Source: Sphaeroforma sirkka
Lineage: Eukaryota > Opisthokonta > Ichthyosporea > Ichthyophonida
NCBI GenBank assembly: GCA_001586965.3
Contig: LUCW03000216.1
Coordinates: 1 to 30,000 of the forward strand
Reading direction: 5' to 3'
DNA length: 30,000 bases
In this document: positions 9,407-19,460 of the stretch, piece after piece
Position numbering within the stretch: position 1 is the stretch's first letter
How the letters are laid out: each line of letters starts with the position of its first letter
Notes under the pieces: model-generated
The model's database searches: none
What the model was told of the DNA's origin: nothing
The model's input: the letters and a program-made list of their open reading frames with translations, nothing else
Program-made: the position numbers and the translations under genes

Positions 9407-9925
9407 ATGGATATGAGAATGTTGGAAACGCAGAGGAACAAGCTGATATCGAATACCCCGAAACTAACGAGAACCAGAGTACAAGTATGCCTCTCAATTT
9501 TATATATAAGAGAGAGAGAGAGAGAGAGCGAGAGAGATCCTAAAACCCTAAACCACCATATTTATTCTATTTCCACCATTGTACAAATATTCAGGTACAA
9601 CCCTGTATTTCATGTCAAGACATACGTGAAGCAGTATTCGGAGACTCTTCAAATTCCATATGAACTCCATATCGAAAGCAAATTATTTTAGGTATATCCT
9701 CCAAACAATCCTGGTCATCGAGGGCGTAAAAAGGATCGACGTGCCAGGAATCGACGTGAATAGAAGCGCAAAGGAAATCCACGAATATGCAAAATATGTT
9801 CTGCGAAGTATCACACTACCAAGACTTGTACATCGTCAGAACTCCGCAAATACTTGGAAAATCACAAAGTGGCCGCTCTGATCAGTGCGTACTCGTTGCC
9901 GGAAAGTATTTACAATGTACGTTAG
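9407..9925 (+). pseudogene. MULE-like (Mutator) transposase C-terminus with CCHC zinc knuckle, broken
   Basis: One plus-strand frame, interrupted by TAG at 9689-9691 and TAG at 9761-9763, has the C-terminal layout of MULE/MuDR-type transposases. FHVKTYVKQYSETLQIPYEL resembles the F-x-V-x-x-Y-x-x-x-Y segment after the SWIM domain. VYPPNNPGHRGRKKDRRARN resembles the PP...GRPRKKR linker. CKICSAKYHTTKTC (9788-9829) is a perfect C-x2-C-x4-H-x4-C knuckle, normally written C-x2-C-x4-GHN-x2-TC in this family. The frame closes at TAG 9923-9925. The catalytic DDE part is not found upstream; a GA microsatellite interrupts the region at 9509-9537. Two stops and the lost catalytic domain make it a fossil. 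A retroviral-type nucleocapsid is an alternative, but the linker argues for MULE. Confidence 0.55.
9509..9537. repeat. GA dinucleotide microsatellite
   Basis: This is an uninterrupted AG run of about 20 bases, then one C, then AG again. Confidence 0.9.
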
Positions 9926-10231
9926 GACTACAGAATATAGAAGGAAGTTAATTCGCTTGTAAAAAACTTGTATATGAACTCTATCGCAAGCTTATTCAAC
10001 CTGCCCCTGAAAATCCACTGTTCACTACCCTAAAATGATGTGATTTCACTTGTCACCACCCCTAAAAAATATGGTAGGGTTTCAGGATATATCTAGTAAG
10101 CGATCGACAAGAAAACGTACTGCCATAATCCTCGGGCTAGCGATTAGTGGAGTTTATATACCCCCGGGGTAGTGTTATGTGAATCCCCTCTAAATATATA
10201 TATATATATATAAATATAAACAGGAACACAA

Positions 10232-10391
10232 GTGATGTAAACCTGCGAGTCTGAAAACCTGTAGAGAAGTGCTATACAAATATGAATATAAACAAGAAGC
10301 GATATATAAATAAGTATCAACAGAAACTTGTGATGTGAAATCTACGAGTCTGAAAAGCTGTAGAGAAGCGTTATATAAATGTGAATATAAA
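10232..10391. repeat. Two diverged copies of a repeat about 98 bp apart
   Basis: The string gtgatgtaaacctgcgagtc followed by tgaaaacctgtagagaag starts at 10232 and recurs, diverged, at 10330. It ends next to a partial LTR at 10392 and follows a short TA microsatellite at 10196-10212. Confidence 0.75.
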
Positions 10392-10542
10392 TGAGAGACT
10401 ACAGGTTTCAGGCTAGATTTTACAACTAGAAACCCTCTTTGATTCATGGAAGTCACCAGAGTTAGCCCACTCCCGAGAGCTAAGTTGTCAGAGTTAGCTC
10501 ACTCCCCAGAGCTAAGTCATCAGAGTTAGCTGAATCTCCATA
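10392..10542 (-). mobile_element. Partial LTR (same family as 10565-11083)
   Basis: It begins tgagagactacaggtttcag and runs about 150 bp in parallel with the first part (plus-strand view) of the full LTR at 10565. Shared sequences include the attttaca segment, the ggaagtcaccagagttagc segment and the internal agagttagctcactccc repeats. It stops at about 10542. It has no detectable target duplication and is a truncated copy. Confidence 0.75.
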
Positions 10543-10564
10543 TCACATAGATAACCTGACATTA

Positions 10565-11083
10565 TGAGAGACTAAAAGTCTCAGGCCAGATTTTACAGCA
10601 AGAAACGAACTTTGATTTATGGAAGTCACCAGAGTTAGCCCACTCTCGAAAGCTAAGTTGTCAGAGTTAGCTCATTCCCCAGAGCTAAGTCATCAGAGTT
10701 AGCTCACTCTCGAGAGCCAATCGAGTTGCTTAAATTACTCCCAAGAGTTGAGTTATTATTTAACCGATTTCCGAGAGTGGATTAAGCCTGCCAACCACAA
10801 CATTCTAGAAATAGCTGTGGTTCTATGTGAGTCACAACCTATGCGGAAAGGCATCATGTGATCAGCGTGAGATTTAGTTGCAGAGAAGTTGAAATAGAAT
10901 AGCTTCGGAGTGTTAAAGTGTTCCGCATAAGGTTTCTCATACTGACCATATGAGATTTTACCCTGGCCAGCCCAAGCGGCTGAACACTAGCACAAACACC
11001 TTAGGTATAAAACCAAAGATGAGATCAGAAATAAATAAATATATTTGCACTTTATTTAAAGTCTATTACATTGCACTCTGACA
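10565..11083 (-). mobile_element. Solo LTR, 519 bp, with 5-bp target-site duplication CATTA
   Basis: On the minus strand it starts TGTCAGAGTGCAATGTAATA and ends AGTCTCTCA, so it has the TG...CA ends of an LTR. CATTA lies immediately outside both ends (10560-10564 and 11084-11088), the size of duplication made by retroviral-type integrases. No internal retrotransposon sequence adjoins it, so it is best explained as a solo LTR left by recombination. A near full-length relative lies in opposite orientation at 15007-15523. Internal short repeats (agagttagctcactccc type) occur in its 3' part. Confidence 0.8.
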
Positions 11084-11089
11084 CATTAT

Positions 11090-11600
11090 CTGACTCCCCA
11101 TACTTCTTAGATAACATGGCGAAAGCACCCCGATTCGAGTTAATGGCAATACACCGATCTTGAGAGTCTTCATACCGCTATCAATAACATTTGTTAAATA
11201 CTCAGGTTTGGCCCGTAACTGGTATCACCAACAACGTATTGTGCTCCGTGGTTATAATTTTGACGTAGACAAAGCTTACGTGTGTGACAGGTTGACATCG
11301 TTTGTTGTGTGCCAGCCCATTTACCTGATTATTTTTGTACTGGATGAGCGACTTACTACCAACTTCGTCGATGTGACAATGTCGTAACGAGTCGAGAAAC
11401 AGAGCTCAATCTTCTCCCAGTTTTTTTAATACCTTGGTCAGATTCCCTCGTGAATGTTCGCGACGAAGTATATTTACAGTTTTAGTTCTAGTTTAAGCTA
11501 GACAAAAATTGAAGAAAAAAAACATAAAATACATGAAGTATAAATAGTGAAATATCACAGTCACTTAATCACCCGAGTATGTATGGACCGCAAATCGATG
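11090..11600. other. No recognisable feature
   Basis: A 75-codon plus-strand frame (11160-11387) lacks motifs and is flanked by stops. I find no support for a gene. Confidence 0.4.
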
Positions 11601-11601
11601 T

Positions 11602-12045
11602 TCAATCGGCAGCGACGATGTAATAAATTCTTTGATTAGGTAAAGATAGATGCATATTTGTACGGCGTGCACTAGTGTACGTATTTGGAGAGCCACTATA
11701 CCAATCCTGTACGAGCATAAATGTATTCCCTTCATATCTTTGACCCCTTGCCGACTTATCCACTGTCATGAGTTGACCAGCCAGAAATTTAAGTTTAGAT
11801 ATGGTTGCCTTCATTTCAGCTGTCCGATTGTGATTCCAATCAAAAGAACCGGCGTGTGATCTTTCACAGTCTTCGACAGGCATCTCGATTAGTTCGGCTG
11901 TGACACGTTCGGTATATAGTTCTAGCTGTCGGACGGTTTGTAGTTTGCTCATTTGAATCAATCCATCGGTATGCTCTACTCATATTTCGTGATCCCCTCC
12001 TTCCACTCGTTTTGTAGTAGATTGCAGTTCACTGCAATAAAAATT
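11602..12045 (-). pseudogene. Unrecognised open frame, possible downstream part of the THAP-domain gene
   Basis: The minus strand is open from about 11990 to TAA at 11602, and in the same frame (after one TGA) from about 12045. It reads SKLQTVRQLELYTERVTAEL (helical, coiled-coil-like), then FDWNHNRTAEMKATISKLKF, and ends LPNQRIYYIVAAD. No ATG marks a clear start; a polypyrimidine-AG lies near 12033. The amino-acid make-up looks coding but I do not recognise it. It lies 300 bp downstream of the broken THAP gene on the same strand and could be its distal exon. Confidence 0.3.
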
Positions 12046-12342
12046 ATAAATAAATATGTCCTCGCTACCTCATGATCTAGTCGTCAATAAATAGTTTAAA
12101 TAAAAAAATTAAAAAACTGAATACTCACCTATCGTTGTCCAGATTTTTAGTTTGCGTAGCCCTCGTTTGAAAAAAAATACGCACGCATATCTATTGTTCT
12201 CAGATATTAAATTATCTTAAAGTGTTTTAAGTTTTAAGTGAATAGTTGTATTTGTTTGATTCGAGTCCCTGCTTTTATATGCATTGGACTCGTAATTCTT
12301 GAGCCATTAAAAAACACCTCTTAAGGTGAAAAAGGTTCTCAC

Positions 12343-13307
12343 TTATTTTATGATCCAAACCAAAGACAGCGTCACCACGCCTTCAACGTTTGTGGCTTCC
12401 AATGTAATCTTTGGCCTTATGCTCTTAAATTGTACTTCTCCGATAGTTAGGGATGCTTTTGTGCCCAACAGAGATATTCTATATTGATGTTTCCATACTC
12501 CCGGCATTACGGTTCCGAGATAATTCCATCTAGAATATTTCTGTGTCCCTATCCGTGGTTGATGCTGGGATAAACCTTGTTGAGTCTCCGCTGTTTGGCC
12601 GTAGTTTTATGCTTGGTAAACAATCCTGGTTTACAGCGATCAATAAATCACTATCAATTTTTAAATATTGCATATATGACACAGGAAGATAGTTATCATA
12701 CTCGATGCCCATAGAGTAAAGGAGTACACTGCTATCTTTATCATCAAAATGGTAGAACCAATGAGGCATATTGTCGACTCAACTTTCAATATTTTCATTA
12801 TCGGTAATTAAATCCGCATTCCACTCGTTTTGCCGTGCTTATTCGGCACGGGCATTGCGTTCGCGTTCTCTTTCTTTCACAAGTTGTTGCCCCTTGTTGA
12901 CACGCGCATTGACTTGTTCTATTCTATCATAGTCTGCTACCAGTACCCGCTGATGGCATGCACGTTTTGAATTGTTCAGTGCTAGACTGGGTATTGCGCC
13001 AGCTTTCAATCTTCTAGGTACGTTAAAGACAGTGAAACGTTTTCGAGTTTTCGCATCGCTTTCTTTCTTTCTGGACGTCGCTTTCGCTGGCCGGCAATAG
13101 ATCTTCCCAGAAATGGTTTACACAAACATGTCTTTTATAAACTTGTCACATTTATGTTTTCTTGGTAAAGTAGTCAGTAGGCCATTGTATTGTTATCGCT
13201 CTTTTCCATTCATTATGCAATGGTGTACTTATGTCTGGGAACAGCACGCAGCGGGTATAATCACCCTTGGACCCAGACGGGCACCCATCAATAAGACAAG
13301 CAACCAT
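12343..13307 (-). pseudogene. THAP-domain zinc-finger gene remnant, possibly from a P-like transposon
   Basis: THAP is a DNA-binding C2CH zinc finger found in animal regulators and in P-element-type transposases. From a Met at 13305-13307 the minus strand reads ACLIDGCPSGSKG, then CVLFPDISTPLHNEWKRAI. After two in-frame stops (about 13146-13154) it reads VYKRHVCVNHFWEDLL. The candidate ligands are C at 13296-13298, C at 13281-13283, C at 13122-13124 and H at 13113-13115 (C-x4-C ... C-x2-H). A frame change follows, then RKRFTVFNVPRRLKAGAIPS, which resembles the RxRLKxxAVPxxF end of THAP domains. Further frames continue with a charged helix (KERERERNARAE, stop), MPHWFYHFDDKDSSVLLYSM, and VMPGVWKHQYRISLLG, ending TAA 12343-12345. 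At least four lesions make it non-functional. The distal part has no family I recognise. Confidence 0.6.
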
Positions 13308-13813
13308 ACTTGTTGATAAAGACAGAATATACACACACAACAGCCGCTTTTACCATATTATTATATACGTTTATACTGTATTTTGACAAATAAATCCTTG
13401 ATGATACAACTTAGAAATTGGGCGCCACGGAACACCAATAAAACGTTTAGACTTAAGTATCCTTACTTGTTCTCATTGGTTAATAATTTTTGAGAAAATT
13501 ATTAACATCAGCCAATAATAAAAGACGCATCAAATTGGGGTAAATAAAGGCTCAGAAAAGAGTCAGTGGGCCTGTTTCCAGGAAGATGCAACTTTTCCAC
13601 GGAGACTCAATCCAGAGGGCCATGAAAATTTTCGTACACTTCAATTGTTTTTTGTTTTTTAAAATAACGAAAAGCAGTATCGATAAAGATATAATTAAAC
13701 AGTGAAACACTGTCATGAGTCCCGAGGATCAACCGACAACCTACACTCGAAAACCAGAAACTTAGACTCCTTGTGTGAGACAGCATATTTTTTCAATTTG
13801 TAGCTGAGTACAG

Positions 13814-14036
13814 TCATGTATAAGCCACCAATGGAAATCATACATAAGAATCCGAGTATTTGGCAAGGTTTCCGCTTCTGCAATTAAGATGGCCACCTAC
13901 CGATGGATACGAATGGCCAAACCGAAAACATTGCAAAATTTGGGGAGTATTACAGGGTCATTTAAAAGCCACCAGTGGGAATCATCCATAAGAGCCCAAG
14001 CACCCAATTAAGACCAGAATATTATTTTATGTAGAA
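13814..14036. repeat. Repeat module R1, copy 1 (with a partial copy just before it)
   Basis: The main copy spans 13902-14036 (gatggatacgaatggcc ... tatgtaga) and recurs in the same direction at 14773-14908. A shorter relative, aagccaccaatggaaatcat, occurs at 13814-13857. The copies are about four-fifths identical by eye. No coding content is seen. Confidence 0.75.
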
Positions 14037-14092
14037 GATTTTATCTCACAGAGATTTTTCCCCCTGGCCATGATGTTAGCGTGCGATGTGGG

Positions 14093-14290
14093 GAACTATA
14101 AGTAAAGTGCAAATGTATCTAAATTATGGTGCATTCGAATGAATTTATTTATGATCTCACCCCCAGTTATATACTGATGGTGTTTGTACTAGTGTTCAAC
14201 CACTTGGGTTGGCCAGGGTAAAAACTCATATGATCAGTACAAGAAACCTTATGCAGAACACTTTAGCACTCGGATATATTTTCTAAAATA
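14093..14290 (+). mobile_element. Partial LTR (5' part) plus flanking dispersed repeat
   Basis: From about 14146 the sequence follows the 5' portion of the LTR at 15007: tttatttatgatctcac, then gtgttcaaccacttggg, then aagaaaccttatgcagaac. It is clearly diverged and ends near 14285. The 50 bases before it are a copy of the dispersed repeat seen at 8714-8835. Orientation is the same as the LTR at 15007 and opposite to 10565-11083. Confidence 0.65.
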
Positions 14291-14422
14291 GATTATATCA
14301 TATTCTCTGTTACTACACTCAGTCTCGGACCTCGGCTCTCGGCTAGCCGGTGGCCCGCATCCTACAAATAGAATAAACTGAGAAAAAGTCTCAAATTACT
14401 CTTACGTTCTCTCGGGCTGACC

Positions 14423-14478
14423 CATGAACTAATAATGCCATAAGTAGTGAGTATAAATTCTCGAGGCAACATCTAATA
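14423..14478. repeat. Repeat module R2, copy 1
   Basis: The sequence agtgagtataaattctcgag with flanks recurs at 14942-14997. In both places R2 follows R1, which suggests that a segment R1-R2 was duplicated or belongs to a longer repeated element. Confidence 0.7.
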
Positions 14479-14772
14479 ATTAACGTTTATAACCCTAAGG
14501 GTGACAGTCTAATAAAACAATAAAAAAGGGGAAGTGAAGAATTAAAAAGGGGAAGTGAAAAATATAAGAGACAGACGTTCATGATTTTGCTGAAAATTCT
14601 TGTCGTTCTTTGGTCCGCCTGTGCCTTTGGGTCATACGAGAACGCATGAGACGAGCAGTACCAGTGAGGCAAGGTTCTCCCACTGGCCCGCAGAGTTTAT
14701 ATTGATTTTTGAAATAAGCTATACCGCCGGGCTTGTCTTCCTAGGGTGGGATGGTGAGTGATATTTTCGTCT

Positions 14773-14997
14773 GATGGATACGAATGGCCGAATCGAAAAC
14801 ATTGCAAGTTCAGGGGTGAGTTTTACAGGGACATATGCAAGCCACCAATGGGAATCATGCATAAGAGTCCAAGCACCCAATTAGGATCAGAATAATATCT
14901 TATGTAGATGGGGTTTTCCGCACAAAAAAAATTCCGTTGGTCATAAACTATTCATGGCATAAATAGTGAGTATAAATTCTCGAGCCAACATCTAATA
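14773..14997. repeat. Repeat modules R1 and R2, copy 2
   Basis: R1 copy 2 spans 14773-14908 and R2 copy 2 spans 14942-14997, in the same order and direction as copy 1 at 13902 and 14423. The spacing between modules differs (about 390 bp in copy 1 and about 33 bp in copy 2) because copy 1 contains the partial LTR and other sequence in between. Confidence 0.7.
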
Positions 14998-15006
14998 GAC
15001 ACTTAT

Positions 15007-15523
15007 TGTTAGAGTACAATGTAGTAGACTTTCAATAAAGTGCAAATGTATATATTTATTTCTGACCTCACCTTTGGTTTTATACCTAAGGTGTTTGTGC
15101 TAGTGTTCAGCCGCTTGGGCTGGCCAGGGTAAAATCTCATATGGTCAGTATGAGAAACCTTATGCGGAACTCTTGAACACTTCGATGCTTTTCTATTTCA
15201 ACTTCTCTGCAACTAAATCTCACGCTGATCACATGATGCCTTTCCGCATAGTTGTGACTCACTTAGAACCGCAGCTATTATTAGAATGTTGCGGTTGACA
15301 GGCTTAATCCACTCTCGGGATTCGGTTGAGAAACTTAATCTGCTCTCGGAAGTCGGTTAAGGGATAACTCAACTCTTGAGAGTAATTTGAGCAACTTGAT
15401 TAGCTCTCGGGAGTAAGCTAACTCTGATGACTTACTTCTCGGGAGTGAGTTGACTCTGATGACTTCCATAAATCAAAGATGCTTTCATGCCGTAAAATCT
15501 GGCCTGAGACCTGTAGTCTCTCA
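15007..15523 (+). mobile_element. Full-length solo LTR, 517 bp, inverted relative to 10565-11083
   Basis: It starts TGTTAGAGTACAATGTAGTA and ends AGTCTCTCA, matching the ends and length of the LTR at 10565-11083. Shared landmarks are gtgttcagccgcttgggctg, cttatgcggaac and ttaatccactctcg. The 5-bp flanks (CTTAT before, CTCTC after) do not match, so the original target duplication is lost or this copy was rearranged. No primer-binding site or polypurine tract is evident beside it. Confidence 0.75.
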
Positions 15524-15539
15524 CTCTCCCTCAATTTTA

Positions 15540-16340
15540 CAATCAACAAGGGCTGACGTCTGAAGGCTGAAAATTGGAAACTGAAGACTAATGAAGGTTG
15601 AAGACTTAAGACCTGGATTGTGAAATTGTTGACTCTGTAGATGGATTGGGGGATAAGCGTTGAACCAATGTATATTTGTCGAAGACGTTTACGAATTGGT
15701 GCTGTGGAGTATTGTCTCCTGAAAATTGTTGAAAACGTTGAATTTTCTGTAGAGTAGACGATCTCCCATACAGTGACAGGCTTCACGACTGGCGTGGATA
15801 ATTTTCTGTACGGGGACAGGCATCACAATTTCGCAGGTAAAAATATTCGAGATTTTCTTGAAAAATACATTTTGCTTACCGATTTTTGGAGACAGCGTGA
15901 GGTTGTGGTTCCTGTGGGGCCTGTGGGCTGCAAAATTCACAATTTTGTTTATATCCTGCGAGTGAATTGCTATACAAATTGTCACCAGTATGCAACTTTA
16001 CGATATTACGCATAAAATTTTAAGAACCAGTAAGTTACTAATATTATGTGTATCGATGGATACAAATTGTCTGCGGGATTCAACTTAACTTCAGATTATT
16101 TCATGTCAAAACACAGTACAAGTAAATACTTGGGCGTCTATCGATAGGAACAAATATATCAACAGATATATAGTTACATATTACGTGTACATTATTTGTA
16201 GTTTCATTTTTACATATAATACAAACAGTTTGTACACACTCTTTTTACAAGGTACGATATATCTCTATATTTTGCAGTCAGAGATAGAAGCACAAAGTAT
16301 TTGGCACCTGCTTACCTTAAAATACTTACCTTTATTATAA
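15540..16340. other. No recognisable gene (about 0.8 kb)
   Basis: Open frames of 80 to 122 codons occur on both strands but overlap each other and the LTR, and show no motifs. The part below 16346 could hold a 3' LTR of the copia element, but no matching 5' copy was found near 22250. Confidence 0.4.
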
Positions 16341-16346
16341 ATCGAA

Positions 16347-17150
16347 CTATGCTGATACTGGCATCCGAGTCTTTAGTCTGTCGCGTATGTCGGTAAATTT
16401 CTCTCGGCTGAGTGGCTTCGTGAAGAAATCACTAAGTAGATGTTCTGATGGTATGCATTTTAGTTTGATAGTGTTGTTCGATGTGAGTTCTCTGATGTGA
16501 TGATATCGTAGATCGACATGTCTTGGACGGCGGGATTTTGTGATACCATTTCCCATCAGTATTGCTGACTTGTTGTCCTGTTCTATGGTGGTGGGTTCTA
16601 CGAGCGGAATGCCAAATTCTGTGAAGAGATTCCTTACCCCTACCGCGTCTTTGGCTGTACCAGATTGTGCTACGTATTCTGCCTCTGCTGTAGACGTTGT
16701 TACTAATCGTTGCAAGTTTGTTCCCCACATGAAAGGTGTACCTGCTATAATGCCCACTCGCCCGGTGGTGGATCGTCTTGTTGTGTCATCGCTAGCAAAG
16801 CTACTGTCTGCACTCAGATAGGGAATAGATGGTTCTTTGTTCGTGTATTCGAGTCCGAAGTCCTGAGTACCAGCGAGATACTTCAAACAGCGCTTGGCAC
16901 CTCTGAAGTGGTGGTACTGAGGTGCTATCAGATAGCGACTTAGAATCGAAACTGCAAAGCATATATCTACCCGTGTTTGATCTACAAGATATCGTAGCTG
17001 ACTCACTAGCTTGTTGGATTGTGTGATTGTTGGGACGTCTGAGCTTGCCGCCTTTTTCGGGAGATATGCATGTTTGTCTGTTACTTCATATTCCGATTCT
17101 AGAATTGGCACCCATGCTGGTTTACAGTCTATCAACCCCCATTCCTGCAA
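16347..17150 (-). pseudogene. Copia RT C-terminus and RNase H domain (267-codon open frame)
   Basis: This is the longest clean frame of the element. It opens with MQEWGLIDCKPAWVPI and LVSQLRYLVDQTRVDICFAV, the RT/connection region of copia elements (G-x-LxYL-x-x-TRPDI type). RNase H follows with YLSADSSFASD, TSTAEAEYVAQ and IEQDNKSAILMGN, holding the expected acidic residues D, E and D. The end is RRPRHVDLRYHHIRE and DFFTKPLSREKF, the standard copia C-terminus. In a live element it would degrade the RNA template. Here the upstream RT frame is interrupted, so it cannot be made as part of a full polyprotein, although the domain itself looks intact. Confidence 0.85.
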
Positions 17151-17990
17151 TATTTCTCTTAGGTATAGTCGTTGATGGAGACGTACTCTTCAAGGGTATG
17201 TCTTTTAAGAAACCATAACGGTAGGCCCATATCAACAGTATTTCATTCGCCTTTCATTGCGTCAAATAGTTTCTGTCCGTCGGTCTTACTCTGCCATGCT
17301 GCAATTTTGTCATCTACGTGTACAATAATGAAACAAGGTCCACTGTGTTATTGTTTGATGAACAGTGCTCCATCCGATTTTTAGTGTTTATCAAATGTGC
17401 TGTATAGCAAATATATACATAGCTTTAAATCATTAGTGTCCGCTAGGTGGTAGACCGTATACGCAACGGTCAACTCGACATAAAACCTTTGTGTCTCCTT
17501 GCTTGTCCCTTTCGTATAGTTTTCTCTGAGACGGGTCCAATAGATGTTCGATGAGATCGTATCCTTGCGGCACTCGCATGTAGTTAGGGGTATCCATTTC
17601 TTGAGTGAGATAGGCCGAGGGTGTATCCTATTGTCGAATGTTCATGTCATAGTGTGCCATTAGAGCTAGACAGATTCTGAGTGTTTCCTTGGATACTACT
17701 GGGGCATAGCTTTAATCGAAATCAACTCCCTGTTTTGCATTGAATGCTGGTACGTTCAGACGTGATTTGAGTCGTGTGACTTGTCCTGATTCATCTGTTC
17801 TTGCCTTGAAGACCCATCGAGGGGGGAGTAATGATTTCTCTCGCGGTTTGTTGTCAACCAGAGTAAATGCCTTGCGCTGTGTCATCAAGTTCTCCATCTC
17901 CGAACGTGCTGATTCCTTCCAATCGGCTGCGTTTGGCATCTCATATATACCTTTGTATGTTTTTGGTTCCATTGCTGCAGTTACTGAATT
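17150..17990 (-). pseudogene. Copia RT domain, copy A (stops and frameshift)
   Basis: The N-terminal part (17972-17712) reads WKESARSEMENLMTQRKAF and PRWVFKARTDESG, the copia RT entry segment, and ends VDFD-stop where FDETYAPV is usual. Downstream in the same frame are SYAPVVSKETLRICLALMA, an in-frame TAG, DTPSAYLTQEMD, NYMRVPQGYDLI and CRVDRCVYGLPPSG, all copia landmarks. After a stop and shift, GALFIKQ, then IIVHVDDKIAAWQ (about 17300-17325) supplies the catalytic box as HVDD instead of YVDD. At least four stop codons and a frameshift inactivate it. Confidence 0.8.
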
Positions 17991-18118
17991 GACAGTCTGC
18001 GTATTGCTAAGTGTTCGTCTCTTACGGCGGCTATCGTGAAACCAGTCGATATTATTATCATCTATCGCAAGGTTCCGCAGTTCTCGAGAGACTTGGCGAC
18101 CTTCTGCCGTTCTTCTAG

Positions 18119-19438
18119 CTATGGTTGCTTCGAGATCATGTTGTGATTTGGTAGTCGCTGCAGAAGCCTCCGACTCGACGGTATGTACTTTGCTTTCAGC
18201 AGGTTGTTGTATTGACTTTTGTACGTCACAGTTGGCTGGGCTTGTTGGCTAAGCATATCTTCCGTTGCCGATGTTGTCCTTGCGCCTATTTGGAAATCGC
18301 CATTCTCGAGTTGGAGGAATGTACTACTGTTCGTAGTGTCAGTTGGTGCGATAGCGGTTGTGCATTTGTTGTCTTCCCAGACAAAGAATTCAACTTCGAA
18401 TATATAGACGTCTCGGCTTCGTATTATACGCTTGGTCAGTGGTGAGTATATACGATACGAGTCCGGTGTTGTGTCCAAGGGTTGCGCAAGAAGAATACCA
18501 TCCAGTGCTTTGTCGTCGAGTTTGCCGTCTGGATCACGGTTCTTGTATGCGATGTGACACCCGAATGTTCTGAACATATCTATCGGGAATGCGTATCCTG
18601 TAAATTTCTCGTATGGGGATGAGCTCTTTTCGTTGGTGGCTATAGCATTGTATATGTTGGTGGTTTGAATCAGTGATTCAGCCCACATAGTAGTCGGTAG
18701 ACATGCATACTTCAGTTGTGCAAGCATTCTAGGGACCAGTGTACCATGGAGTCTCTCTACCTTGCCATGGTATTGTGGCGTGGCCGTAGGTGTGTACCTC
18801 GAGTAGTATCCCAAATACGCACGCATGCACCTCGTTACTTTTGCTGTAAACTGTGAGCCTCGATCCATTTGTATGCACTGAGCTCGGTGATGACTTACGA
18901 TGTACCATTCATCGAAGGTGTGTAACATAGCATCCAAAATTGTTGTCGCTTCCATGTCACGGATCGGATACTCTTTGGCCATACTAGAAAAATAGTCTAC
19001 GATTGATACAGAGTGAGTGTTGGATCCTGTTGACGTTACGAACGGTCCTATTATGTCTACGAAGACTAACTCGAGAGGCTCTGTAGTAGGTTCGTGCTGT
19101 CGTTCCTTGTTTGCATTCTTGTTCTTCTTCTTAGCAATAGTGCATGCTTTGGATCGTTCCTCTGGTTGCCTTATGTATGGTTAATCTTTTGGGACGTAGC
19201 TGGGCTGCGCGAGCCTGTTGTGCCATGAAATCTGATTGGCTTTCTCCAGCGATGGTTCCACTGTAGTCATAGCTATGTCGTCAATGTGTACGCAGTATAT
19301 CCTGTGCTTTTCATGTACTGTTATGGTTTCGAAGCTTGGGTAGTAATATCTACACCATGTTGTTGGTGAATTCAAATGAGTAGTGTCGCGCTGAGAGTAG
19401 GCTGATACGCAGTAGTGGAGTTTTAAATGTCGTATCAA
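18119..19438 (-). pseudogene. Copia GAG_PRE and integrase, copy A
   Basis: The frame runs from TVHEKHRIYCVHIDD and ISWHNRLAQPSYVPK (GAG_PRE, H-x-RL signature) through one TAA (about 19180). It continues without break through PLELVFVDIIGPF, CIQMDRGSQFTAK (D at 18863-18865), and YHGKVERLHGTLVPR (E at 18755-18757). These give the D, D-35-E triad of retroviral-type integrases, although the HHCC zinc site is eroded (CTIAKKK). The C-terminal part has YEKFTGYAFPIDMFRTFGC and KRIIRSRDVYIFE, typical of copia. The frame ends at 18119. A single stop separates GAG_PRE from a 287-codon intact integrase core. Confidence 0.85.
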
Positions 19439-19460
19439 TAGGAACGTCCCCCAAATTTCC

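Larger units (their letters stand above)
16995..19460. repeat. Tandem duplication, copy A (2466 bp)
   Basis: The unit starts at tagctgactcactagcttg (16995) and is followed immediately by copy B at 19461. By eye, the only differences are one substitution (T at 17434 versus A at 19900), a G run of six (17821-17826) versus five (20287-20291), and TG present near 18553 but absent in copy B. The unit covers the GAG_PRE tail, integrase and most of RT. Confidence 0.95.

Noticed and set aside
10392..15523. Interpretation of the inverted LTR copies as terminal inverted repeats of one DNA transposon carrying the THAP gene
   Set aside because: The left copy alone is bounded by a perfect 5-bp duplication on both sides, and P-type elements have short terminal repeats and 8-bp duplications. 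Kept only as a secondary idea.
15418..15985. Overlapping minus-strand frames of 122 and 98 codons
   Set aside because: The first overlaps the LTR end, and the second has no motif and overlaps a plus-strand frame of similar length.
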